From Corticium candelabrum (Eukaryota > Porifera > Homoscleromorpha > Homosclerophorida > Plakinidae): 64,000 nt of DNA. Location: NCBI RefSeq assembly GCF_963422355.1, contig NC_085092.1, positions 222,501 to 286,500 of the forward strand. The letters run 5' to 3'. Positions 35,101-47,100 of the stretch are shown here, piece by piece; the first letter of the stretch is position 1; every line of letters starts with the position of its first letter. The notes beneath the pieces are model-generated. The model saw only the letters and a program-made list of their open reading frames with translations, was not told the origin of the DNA and ran no database searches. Both the position numbers and the translations under genes were made by a program.

Positions 35101-38100
35101 GATGATTACATCCTGTAGACACTCAGCAGGCAACCACTGGCATGAGAAGCGGTAATATTATCTTGCCTCTTTATAACAATTATAGGGTCTTTAGTTTATC
35201 GGAAAATTGGTGATGTGGCAACATAGCAACATCAAGGAAACGTCACCAGACCCTTTCTCCTGTGCGACGTAAGGGCGGGGTAAGGGTCTGGCTACACGAG
35301 GCTAAATCTAAGGGTAGATTGGTAGATTAGTTTCTACTTTTGTTGTTGTGGACAGAAAAAATTATACACTTGAGCCTCCCTAATCCAGACCTCCAAGATC
35401 CGGACAGTTTACCAGTGCATATTAGGTCTTGGGACTTCGAGGGTAATCACTTTGGCAAGAAACTTCTTGTATAAACACTCAATTCTCAAAGCCCGTCTTG
35501 ACTATCACGGGCCAGTGCATATCATACTACTGTATGTAACGTATGTAACTGTAGTACAGTGCCCCCACGCATAAACGCCCATCCGGGAGTGATGTCAGGA
35601 AAGTGCGCGTAATTCAAATGTTCTGTCATGTCTATCGACTAAACTCGGGAACAAGATTCAGCTATCGTAGCCGCATCTCGTTGTGAAAGAACTCAACAAA
35701 CAGTTGCGTTTTACAGCGGGTCTCGATCGAGGAAGCACATTTTCTTCATATTGCACATTTGTCCGTTTTTACGCTACGGTGTTTCATTATTTAACTAGTT
35801 ATTTTGCAGAAAGGGACATGACATGATTATCTAGGTAATCATCGTGGCGATTTTTAAAACGTGCTTTCGTTTTTGAGATATTGAAGAGAAAGGCCCCTGA
35901 AGAGGGGTGCACATACGGTCGTAAGTCTCTACAAAACGGTAACAGAATATGGTGAAACGCAAGGATAACATAGCCAAGACGATTTCTAAAATATTCATCG
36001 TGGGGATTTCTGATTGATGCTTTTGACGCAAAGATATGACAACATGAATATGTGCAACATTCTGTATTATGCCATCCATAAATATTTTTCACTTACAGCA
36101 AAAAAACAACCAAAAAGCTACACAGAACCTAAGATCTAAAAACTATACAAAACAACTAAGGATCGAAACACCTGAAAAACAACAAGACTAAGAATCATTC
36201 GGTCTTCTGTAGTGAGAGTGACAACCCAGTTGTCCAAACAGTTCTGAATGTCTTTATCTAAAGTCTCCTTGTCTGGTAAAAGTTGCCCGAGTTCACAAGA
36301 ACTGGCAGAAACTTCGGATAGGTCTTTCACGTAGTCAGACATTAGCGAAGGAGACACTAACCCGTCATTCCCAAAATGGGGACCCTCCTTTTGGTCAACA
36401 GGAACATTCATTTGCTTTCGTCTAACCTTGTTCAAAACACTTCTTCTGTCTCTGAACAGCTGTTGCTCACTCTGACACACGGCAAAGAAGGCAGGTGCAA
36501 GAATATGGCACGGTTGCTGTGCGACCACATAGCGTTGCAACAGTAAAAGGCGGAGCTAAGTTTATCAACCAATCAGTAACAGTCAACGCCCCTATCGACA
36601 GCCAATCACCGCCTTGTATTACTAACTTTCTTCTAGAAGATTCTGTGACATCATAATTACATTACCAGAAAGCCCTCATATCAAGGACCACGCGCATCTA
36701 ATCAGCTATAGCGTATGACCTCGGGGGCCTGCGCTAGGCCGTGCCAAAGTTATGGGCGTTTATGCGTGGGGGCACTGTACAAAGTACACATGTACGTTAC
36801 AGTGTAGTACAAGCGTGTACAGTACTGTACAAGCATACTGTAGGCAGAAATGGTGTATGATGTTCACCAAACCCTACATTACAACGGTCTGAGATTGTGA
36901 GGATATAATGCGGGTTAACTATATCTATAGATCTTCCGGACATTTCTAGAATCTGGACAGCGGCTGGTCCCATACTGTCCGGATTAGGGAGGTTTGAGTG
37001 TACGACAATTTTCCAAATGTTGATCTAGCAGCTAGAGCAACAACTCTATAGTATGGCACGGCAGGGTCAAGAGTTTATTGCTTATGTATTGGCAAGAAAA
37101 ACTTGTGCCATGTGTAAGTGTGAAATATTGCAACATGTTTCAATCTACTGCGAGTAAACGGTTGTGAACTATGAGCACAGACATTTATTTCATCTTTATC
37201 AGCATGTTAATCGACACCTTTGTCTTGAAAGTTCTATTTTGTTGGACATGGTCAATATATAACACAGTTTTAGAAGATTTTGCATGTACACAAATTGTGA
37301 CAATGCTATATGGGTAGATGTGGTGAGCAACTGCTAAACAATGTTTGAAAGATTACACCCACACATTTCATCCATAAGTGGTCTTAGCACTAATTTTGAA
37401 TTTCAATAACAGCAGTACAAGTGCACGTTGTTACAGTTGTAGGTATGATCAACGCGGCTGTTGGTAAAGCACAATTACTGATACGACAAAGATTTCATCA
37501 ATTCAGTCAACTCTGTGACTTAGCCGAGGTAGAGAGGAAGATATTTGTGTATGCATTGTTTAGCTTTTTATTGCTTTGTATTTATTTTAGGATCCTAGTG
37601 CTGTTAAGACAGCTGAAGTGTCGGATCTCCAGGGATTCTGGGATATGATAAGTTGTCAGGTGACCGACATCAATAGCCAGTTTGAACAACTAAGTCAACT
37701 CCAGGCAAACCATTGGCAAATAGAAGAAAAGAAGATAGTTAGAAAACAGGGGAAGCGACGAGCTAAAAAGGTAGCTACAAAACTTACAACAATACGACAG
37801 CTGGTGATATCTATTGAAATGTTGTAATAATTGTTTGTTTTAGCTATTCAAAGTTTTGCTTGTGTACATGTGGCCTGCCTGCCATTTTTCTCTGTCTGTC
37901 TGTCTAATTGTTGTTTGCTTACAGATATGTGTGTTCTATATTTTTGTTATTTAATTAATAGAAGAAAGTGGAGGCAGCTTCTGCAACTGACACAACTAGG
38001 AGGTTACATCTGCGGCAATTCAAGGCGAAAATGATGGCTGCTAAGAAGCCTAACAATGATGATCTACCATTTGAGGTTTGTTCTAAATTATAACAGCTGC

Positions 38101-38101
38101 A

Positions 38102-38159
<58 letters not shown>

Positions 38160-41100
38160 TACTATTACTCTACAGAGATTACAGCAAACTGTTGCATGTA
38201 CATTGTGCTCTTGTATTGATCACTTTGACGGCTAAAGTGTTTTTTTCACTATTTTGCTCATGTATGAGTCAAAATCTTCTTTACTTGTTAGATGGTCTTG
38301 TTGCACTGTGTACAAATGGTCTAGAAGCAGCTCAGCAAACTGTAACTGCGATTGTATTAGCAGACTGAGCATTCATGTTCTCACAGTATTGTGCTTAGGC
38401 TTTACAGCATGACTATGTGCGTGCAACTTGAGGAATAGCTATATAGTGTTCTTGCAGAAATTAGCAGACTTACACACACACTAACTACAAGGTACATGTA
38501 TGTACAGTCAGACATTAGTTATGAATATACAACGTGTTTCAACTGGCTACTTCAAAGAAAGAGAGGAGAAACTACATCAAACCATTTCCTTTTTCTAGCA
38601 TTGCAAAACCGTCATTTTCTAAGTGCAAAACAAAATAATTAAAGAACGAGCCAGAATGCACACTTGGTGTGTAAATAGATATGCTGGGCTATAATGTATA
38701 GATGTGTAATTGATTTCTTGCTATGAGTTATTGGTTAGGCTAAACTTAAGACCATTTGTCGAGTTTGTATAGGCATTTCAAATGACAGTTATTGAGTTAC
38801 ACATGTGTGTAATTGTGACCTTGCAGCTTTAATTATGTGGCACACTTCAATTTTTTGTGACACAAAATCTGTGTTAGCCACTAAGAATGGCATAATAAAT
38901 CTGCTAAGTAATTCGTGATTTTACTGACATTATCCAAATGTATTTTGTAAGAGTCGGTCTGACTTTCAGTAATATTTTTTTGGAATTAAATTTGAGGGTA
39001 TACATGTGTACAGTAAGGACAGTCACTAATTCAAACTAATCAATGTTTTTGCCTAGATGACGTGTGCCAGTGGAACAGCAGTGGATGTTAGTGACGCCAA
39101 TGCAAACAAGACATCGACTTCTAATTTGAAGGTATACAGTACTGTAAGGACATGCAGTCACTAATTCAAACTAAGGCCACACCCCAAAAAAATTTTGTTT
39201 GGGTAACATGGAGTAAAAATTGCGGTCAGTTGGTCATAATTTCTTTATTTTCTACATTTTTATATTTAAAAATACATACACTAAATGCATTACATGGTGG
39301 CCATCGATCATTATTTACAATCCATGAGCAATGAACCGCACAATGTACAGTACCTTAACTGGCACAGACATCAACCGGGCATACGAGGCCAGCAGTCCCT
39401 ATCAATTACATAATGACAATGGCTGTACTGTCAGATTCGTGCAGATGTAAGTGGTTAGAGAAGACGCTGCTCCGACGCCTTCTGCATTGGCACGTCGTTT
39501 ACATGCACTTTCAACCGGAACTTGCTGACAAGTTGTCAATGCCGTAACAACCTCCAAGATAAAAGTACATGATGTCTACCAAACTCTAAATGTATCTGCC
39601 ATTGTCATCCGGCACTGCATCACAGCGAATTCTTGGATCTGATGCTGTCTGAACACATCAAACGCTGTGTAGGCTTGCATCATCATCTGATGTTACCATT
39701 CAAAGAATGTCTTTAGTAGAGACGATTAATTTTTTGACCCGCAGTATCCATGGAACGACCGCCATTCCAGAAATTGCAATGCAGGCATGATACGTACATG
39801 TACACATTGTGTATATCTACACGTACTGTGCAATTCTAGCCTCGTACATTTATGTGCACTGCATGCGACAGGAATATAATTGAGACACACATGCATTTAA
39901 CATGTTTGAAAACAAATGCCGCAAGAAAATTGAAAAAAAATTGAAGCAGCAACCTCCAAACGACAGTCGGTCGGGTTGCTCAAAACAAAAAAACTTTTTA
40001 GTGTGGCCCAGCTAATCAACGTTTATGCTTAGATGACGTGTGCCAGCGAAACAGCAATGGATGTCAGTGAGACCAATACAAACAAGACACCGACTTCTAA
40101 TTTGAAGAAAAATGGGAAACGATATTCTCTAAGAAGTTCTGTTTTGAAGTCAGCTACCAAGCACAATGTATCTGAAGTAGGTGGTAATAGACAATGCTTG
40201 TCTTGTGAGAACTAGGTTTGACATATTTGATGAGTGCATACAAATAATTAAACTATTAGCAGTGGTGTGGCCAGATAAGAGTGTTAAAAAGAGATTCTTG
40301 ATGAAGATACGTGGTTCTTTCTTGTCCTCTGAAAGTCACATGAATTAGTGTACTTCAAGAGCAGTCTACGCAGCCAACTGTAGAAGGTCGCTGAACAGGA
40401 TTGGGGAGGGATTGCCATTGCATGGCTGTTCGTTGTATCCGACACTCACAAACGTGCTTTCAGATATTTGCCAGAAAATCAGAGAAACTGATGACCTTTT
40501 ACTGGAAGATGCAGATGCAGAAGAATGTAACTTATTTATCAAGAATCGTTTGCTTTTTCAATTCTTAAATTTTAAGTAGTCAATATGCGACATCACCATC
40601 AAGTGCATACAATTCAGTAATCCATTGTAGTAGCACAGCAGTGGCCAGCACATCTGATAGTTTAATTATTTTTGCACTCATCATCATAGAGAATATGCCT
40701 TAATGAATAACCTGAAGTAAAAGAATAGAGTAACCCTTGCATATCTGACCCTTTTCACAAAACTGATATGACATCACCAAATCGTTTGTGAAGCGCAGTG
40801 GAAAGTGCAGTGATGGCAACCGAAGATATGAAGGCTTCTACTGTCTGTTCCCCATAAGCATGAACTCGGAAGTGAGTAATGAAGTAGAGGTCACACCAGG
40901 TGTGCTCATTAGAGCACTAAGAGCTGGTCCAGTTGGACCATGTTATACCAATTATCTTAAATGGTTCCAGTTGCTGATCCGTTGGTCTTACAAGATAATT
41001 GGATAATAGTCATTGCTTCACCCGTTTGTGTTTGATATGCACAAGTACTATTCTTCCGTTTTGTTTGTAGGAAAGGCTTAGATAATTTGATAAACAGAAA

Positions 41101-44100
41101 TGCCAGACCTAGCGGTTTCTAACAATACCGAGATCATCGCGAAAGTCCCAAAAAACAGCAGAGATATTGATGATTTTCAAAGTTCACACTTATGGGGAAC
41201 AGACAGTAGGGTTAGTTTGGCGATTATAATTTGCATATAGTACGCATATTACGTCTTTGTGCAATCATTTTATCACTAGCGTACATGTTTCAGAGTTCAG
41301 ACCATGGGTACATCTGAGACTCAAAAGTGGACTGAAACTCTGAGGTATGCTTCAGTGTCCAGGATGGGCTTTATACATGGCTGGAGTGTGTCTGGTCATT
41401 TCTATGCTTGGCCGGACAACTAAATTTGATCTGACATTGTTTCCCATAAATTGTTACACACAGCTATAATAACTTGTCAGTGCTCTGTTCAACTACATGT
41501 AACATGATACCAGAATGAGATAGTGACAGTCTAAGTAATACTGATTCACCAATTAATTCTTGACAATACATTACTGTAATTCATAGTGTTCTTACTATTG
41601 ATTAAATAGGTTCTACAAATATACGCCGTGCGTTGGCAGGTTGGCAGCTATGCCGTCTGAAAAGACGCTGAAAGCAGCCTTGAAAGTGTCTGTGAGAGAA
41701 GGGAGTTCAAACGAAATGACCTGTTTGCGAGTAGTTGTGTCTTTGCTTGTGCTAAAAACAGGTCAGCTTAATGCTCTGGATTGTCTTGCAACTCCTTCAT
41801 GACAAATGTGTGTATGTGAGTATGATTTTCTTTGTCATCTTTGGCCACAAGCAGCTAGCAGAGTGATAAAAACAGTGCTGTTACCATGAACAGACAGGGG
41901 AACGAAACCACGTGTGGCGCATTGGTAGGGTAGCTTTCATCCCTATGTCATCAACATTGTAGTGAGGAAGGTCCGACTGTGGGAAACTGAAAGCAGCCAT
42001 TTTAACCAAGTAGTAGTCTACTGAAACTGATAAAGCAGACACCACCAAAACTGACAACGATGTGCTAAATTGTTTAGTTTAGGTGTTAATTAAAGCTATT
42101 ATTGCAGACAGCACCACACTGCTGTAATTGGATATGCTATTGCCAAACTATGGGCATCAATAGTAAAGAATAGGCTTGTCTGCTCGTTATCCTGGACACT
42201 GCGCTTGAAATTCCAATGATTTGCTTATCTGTTCTTTTCACTTATTTGACCCTCAGAGGAGGTAGTGCATGCTTTCACACATGTGCAGTAACTGAGAAGA
42301 CGCCTTACAGCAGTGGGAGCGGTCAATACTTTGATTGATCTGTTTGGCAAGAGTGTGACCCTATTCAAAGTGTCTGCGATGCAAGGTGTTGTTTTACATG
42401 TTACTCTAGCCATAGGATTGGAATAGTAGCCCAAATCTTGACGTGTCTTGAGTTGCGTCATCATGAGGGTCTGTGGGTTGATCATGCCTTTACATTTGTC
42501 TACGTGGGATCTTTGGGCCATTAAGTGCTGTTTTGAATATAGCAATAGTTGTGGAAAGATGTTGCATTGAGAAATCTCAAAGATCCAAGATTTGACTTCG
42601 CAACTGTGACGATGAAATCCATTTTTGGTTTACGGAAGTTGTCTGTGTCCATGTTCACTGGTCTGTTGCGAAGTGTCTCTCTCATCCAACGTTCTGTTTA
42701 TGCTACTGTGATCTAACAGTGCAAGTCATGAAGTTCTAGATAACGTCTAGTCTCTAGCTGTATGCACATTTAGTATACATCTAGATCTACGGTGAAATAG
42801 CTATATAGGGCAATAGAATGCGTATAAATTACGTGCTAGTGTATTATTCTAGACTCTCTTCTTGTGCAGTGGGCAGTGGAAGTTACAAGCAGCAATCGAG
42901 AACCCAATCCTTCTTTCAAGTCGATCATAATGGGATGCAGACTGCTCTAGGTGAGCGTAGTGTTCCACACTCTTAGATTTCACTTGGTAGCAAATTACTA
43001 GCAATGCAGCTACTGTAGAAACAGAACTGTGGAACGATCGCTACGCTCTCAGACCTCGGAATGCATAGAAGTTCCCGTCCCAACTTCTGGATAGGGTGGT
43101 GCATGCAGTACCTCCTCTGTTTGACCCTATTCCTCTGTGGCTTGCCCAAAGGGGGTTGGATATGTGAGGGTCTACTGTGTAGGCTAATGTAACAAAGTGT
43201 ATACTCAAATGTAAAGTACAATATGTAATTTTGACATCATGCAATCTTCCACTATATATATAGTCACCAGAACTTAATTGTTACGTGAGGGATTAAATTG
43301 TCTAATTGTTATGTTTTGCTGTTGTTGACCATGCAGCAACTTGTAACAACTGACATCTCCACCCCACCTGCCCTCGCTCCTAACTTTGATATGTTGAACT
43401 ACATTCCTAGCAGGCAAGAAAGAGTTGGTAAGTTGTATGTAGGTGTCATTCTTTTCATACATGACTGCAGCACAACATTCTCCTTTTCTCAGTCAGTTTT
43501 GTTTTCATCACGTCTGATAAACTTTGTAGAAACAAGACAAGAGGTTTCTGATAGTTCAACTGGAGAAGACAGCCATACGAGTAAAGAGCAGTCGAGCAGT
43601 GTATCATCTGATCAGAAGTTGAACAATGAAAATTATTCTGATGCACCTGAACAAACAGCAGCAGCTCAGCAAACAGTAACTGCGATTGTATTAGTCTAAA
43701 CATGCATGTTCAGAGTATTGTGCTTACTTAGGCTTTACAGCATGACCACACAATGTAAGGAATAGTGCTCTTGCAGCAATTAGCACAGACTTGCACTCAC
43801 TAACTGCAAATTAAGGTACATGCATGTACTATCAGACATTAGTTATGAACATACAACATGTTTCACCTTGCACTTCATACAAAGATATGAGAAAACTACA
43901 TCAAAATGTTTCTTGCATTATAGAAGGGCTATTTACTAAGTGTAAAACAAAGATTGAGCCAGAATGCACACTAGACAACACACAGGCAGCTAGTTAATTT
44001 AATTGTTGGTGTGTACATAGATACTGGACTACAGTGTATTACTATAGATGTGTAATTGGTTTCTCACTTGGAGTTATGGTTAGGCTAAACTTAAAATAAC

Positions 44101-47100
44101 ATTTTCAAGAATGATAGTGTTATTGAGTACGTCACACATGCATATAATTATGACCCAGCAGCTTTAAATATTATATGCCACACTTCAGTGTTTTGTGACA
44201 CAAATCTATGTTTAGCCACTAAGAATGTGGTAATTAATAGTGATTATTGCCAATATCTAAATGTATTTTAGTTGTAAGGGCCAGTCTGACTTTCAGTAAT
44301 ACTGTAAAATTTTAGAAATTAAATTTGAAGGTATACAGTGAGGACAGTCACTAATTCAAACTAATTAATGTTTTATGCCTAGATGATGTGTGCCAGTGGA
44401 ACAGCAGTGGATGTCAGTGAGACCAATACAAACAAGACACCGACTACTAATTTGAAGAAAAATGGGAAACCATATTCCCTAAGAAGTTCTATTTTGAAGT
44501 CAGCTACCAAGCACAATGTGTCTGAAGTAAGTGGTAATAGACAATGCTTGACTTGTGAGAACTAGGTTTGACATATTTGATGAGTGCATACAAATAATTA
44601 AACTATTAGCAGTGGTGTGGCCAGATAAGAGTGTTAAAAAGAGATTCTTGATGAAGATACGTATTTCCTTTCTTGTCCTCTGAAAGTCACATGAATTAGT
44701 GTACTTCAAGAACAATCTACGCAGCCAACTGTAGAAGGTCGCTGAACAGGAGTTGGGGAGGGATTGCCATTGCATGGTTTTTGGTTGTATCAGCCATTCA
44801 CAAACGTGCTTTCTGATATTTAATTGCCAGAAAATCAGAGAAGCTGATGACCTTTTACTGGAAGATGCAGACGCAGGAGAATGTAACTTATTTGTCAAGA
44901 ATCTTTTGCTTTTTTAATTTTTGAAATTTAATTAAGTACAAAGTATGTAATTTTGACACCAATGTCCCACCATAGTCACCAGAACTTAATTGTTACGTGA
45001 GGGATTACATTTTGTCTAATTGTTATGTTTTGCTGTTGTTGACCATGTAGCAACGTGTAACAACTGACATGTCCACTCCACCTGCTCTTGCCCCTAACTT
45101 TGATATGTTGGACTACATTTCTAGCAGGCAAGAAAGATTTGGTAAGTTGTACGTAGGTGTCATTCTTTTCACATGACTGTAGCATAACATTCTCCTTTCT
45201 TCAGTCAGTTTTGTTTTTATCACGTCTGATAAACTTTTTTAGAGACAAGACAAGAGGTTTCTGATAGTTCAACTGGAGAAGACGGCCATACGAGTAAACA
45301 GCAGTCGAGCAGTGTATCATCTGATCAGAACTTAAACAATGAAAATTATTCTGATGAAGAAGCAGTTTGTGAGCTGCTTGCAGAGTTTACATTAAACCAC
45401 AGGCAATCTGCAGGAGTTGATGTACGAAGAGACCGATCAAGCCTTATGACTTTTACACCTTCCACGTTGAAAGAGGAAGATCAAATGACAGATCTGCAAG
45501 GATTAGTGAGGAAATTTGCAGAAGTGACGCCATCTAAACAATTGAGGTTAGTACCCATATATTGTATTGGTTACATACAACTTGATCCTCAGATGTATCA
45601 TTGCATGTAGTTTAGATTAATGGTACAGTGTACTTCAATACCTTATAGTCAGGGGTGCCCAAGTTTGAAATAGTCTGTTCAAGTACTAAAACGTTATCAT
45701 ACAGTTACTTACTTTACTATACTGTAATAACAAGACATTACAGTATTAGTAATGTTATACTGATGCTAGAGCTGCATGCCTTGCAACATGCAGCTCCATG
45801 GGGATGCTTTCTGAATATACTGCTAGATAGAAACAACTCAACACAGAATTAGCATCAACAAACAGTTCCATTGATTACTGCACTCTTTTAAGAAAAGTTT
45901 TAAAAGGAAAACTGTCCCCAGAATGCTGAGTCATTTATTGTTACATATAATGCCATACAGGCGTTCAAGTTCAAATCAGGCGGTACCAACAGCCTCATAG
46001 TCTTTGCATGCGAAATCGGCCAATTCGCATGCATAAACAACTTTTGAAAGAGACTCGCATGTGAATCTCATGCGATCGCATCAAGATTTCTATACGATGC
46101 AGTCACACTATGACAGCTGCCGTCTGTGTTTCAGAACCCTCCAATAGTGTACCCCACCCTTGTATTTCTGGTAGTTTCTTTGCTACATGAAGGAAATACA
46201 TGTTAACTTTGTCTTGGTAAGCTGAGGATGGTGTTGAGACTAGGATGCACTAACCCAGCAAGCTGGTTATTGACTGTGTATTTGCTATAGCCTCGAAGTT
46301 CCAGACTAGAGCACAACACGCGAACTCTAGTCTTGACCAGAATGGTACTAAAATGATTTTGGAAATAGCCTTCTAAGCCAATCAGCGTCTTAGAACCGGA
46401 ATGTCGGTTGCAAATTCTGATTGGTTTAGCAATAATTGGTTATGCTAAGTGCACTAACGCTGATTGCACACGTATGAAATCCTCATGGGCGGCTAAGTGC
46501 ACGCCAGAGCCGTGATGAAGACTCTGGTGCACGCACACATCTTAGTTTTAGTTTCAGCTTTAGTTCTTTGATCTTTTCAAGCTTACGGCGACACCATTAT
46601 CTTTGATGACTGGTCGAGTGGTAGTCTCGCTAGTCAAGTGGTTAGACTAGCTAGCGGTCTGCCAGAGAATCAAAGAGTTGTGGTTTCATGCCGTCTACTA
46701 GATATCACTGCAAACGCTGCAGACGTCTCTTCTTCGTTTGTGAGATCTCATGGCATTTACAAATGATATGTTGATCTGGGTAAAACGATCCTACGCTGTT
46801 AGACTACCATTTAGCATCGCTTGTGATAAGTACTTCCGAAATCATTTTAGTATCGTTGTGGTCCAGACTAGAATTTGCATGCTTTGTGCGCTCTCTGGTC
46901 TGGAAGTTCGAGCTATATTTGCTACTACTTGCAGAACAGGGTACTGCACTTCCTGGTGAAAACTTCTGCTGCCATGTTGAAGTCTATAGTGGGTATTGGT
47001 GGGAGTTCAGGTTTTAGAGCCAGACTGAGACCTACTTTCATCTGCTTGCCCAGTATACAGGAATCATTTGCTGTTTTGTTTTGCATATTGACACGTTACC

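Larger units (their letters stand above)
35367..37000. mobile_element. Outer Tc1/mariner-pogo-like MITE, split by a nested element
   Basis: The left end CACTTGAGCCTCCCTAATCC and the inverted right end CACTCAAACCTCCCTAATCC match closely, and TA dinucleotides flank both sides (35365-35366, 37001-37002). Without the nested insertion the element is about 410 bp and non-coding. Confidence 0.75.
38326..43660 (+). repeat. Copy A of an intragenic segmental duplication (HURP exons 8-11)
   Basis: It begins at GCAGCTCAGCAAACTGTAAC and runs through exons 8, 9, 10 and 11. The same order of sequence is found in copy B at 43661-45350. Copy A is longer because it contains an 834-bp TIR element (39175-40008), a second copy of the first 75 coding bases (exon 8 versus exon 9) and about 2.6 kb of extra sequence at about 40620-43210 that includes a TA-flanked MITE. 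Intron and exon sequence are both similar between copies. Confidence 0.8.

Noticed and set aside
46600-46710. tRNA-like stretch (GGTCGAGTGGTAG ... GGTTTCATGCC) resembling A and B boxes
   Set aside because: No acceptor stem or cloverleaf could be folded, the B box is degenerate and the segment lies inside a MULE-like element. At most it is a decayed SINE-like piece.
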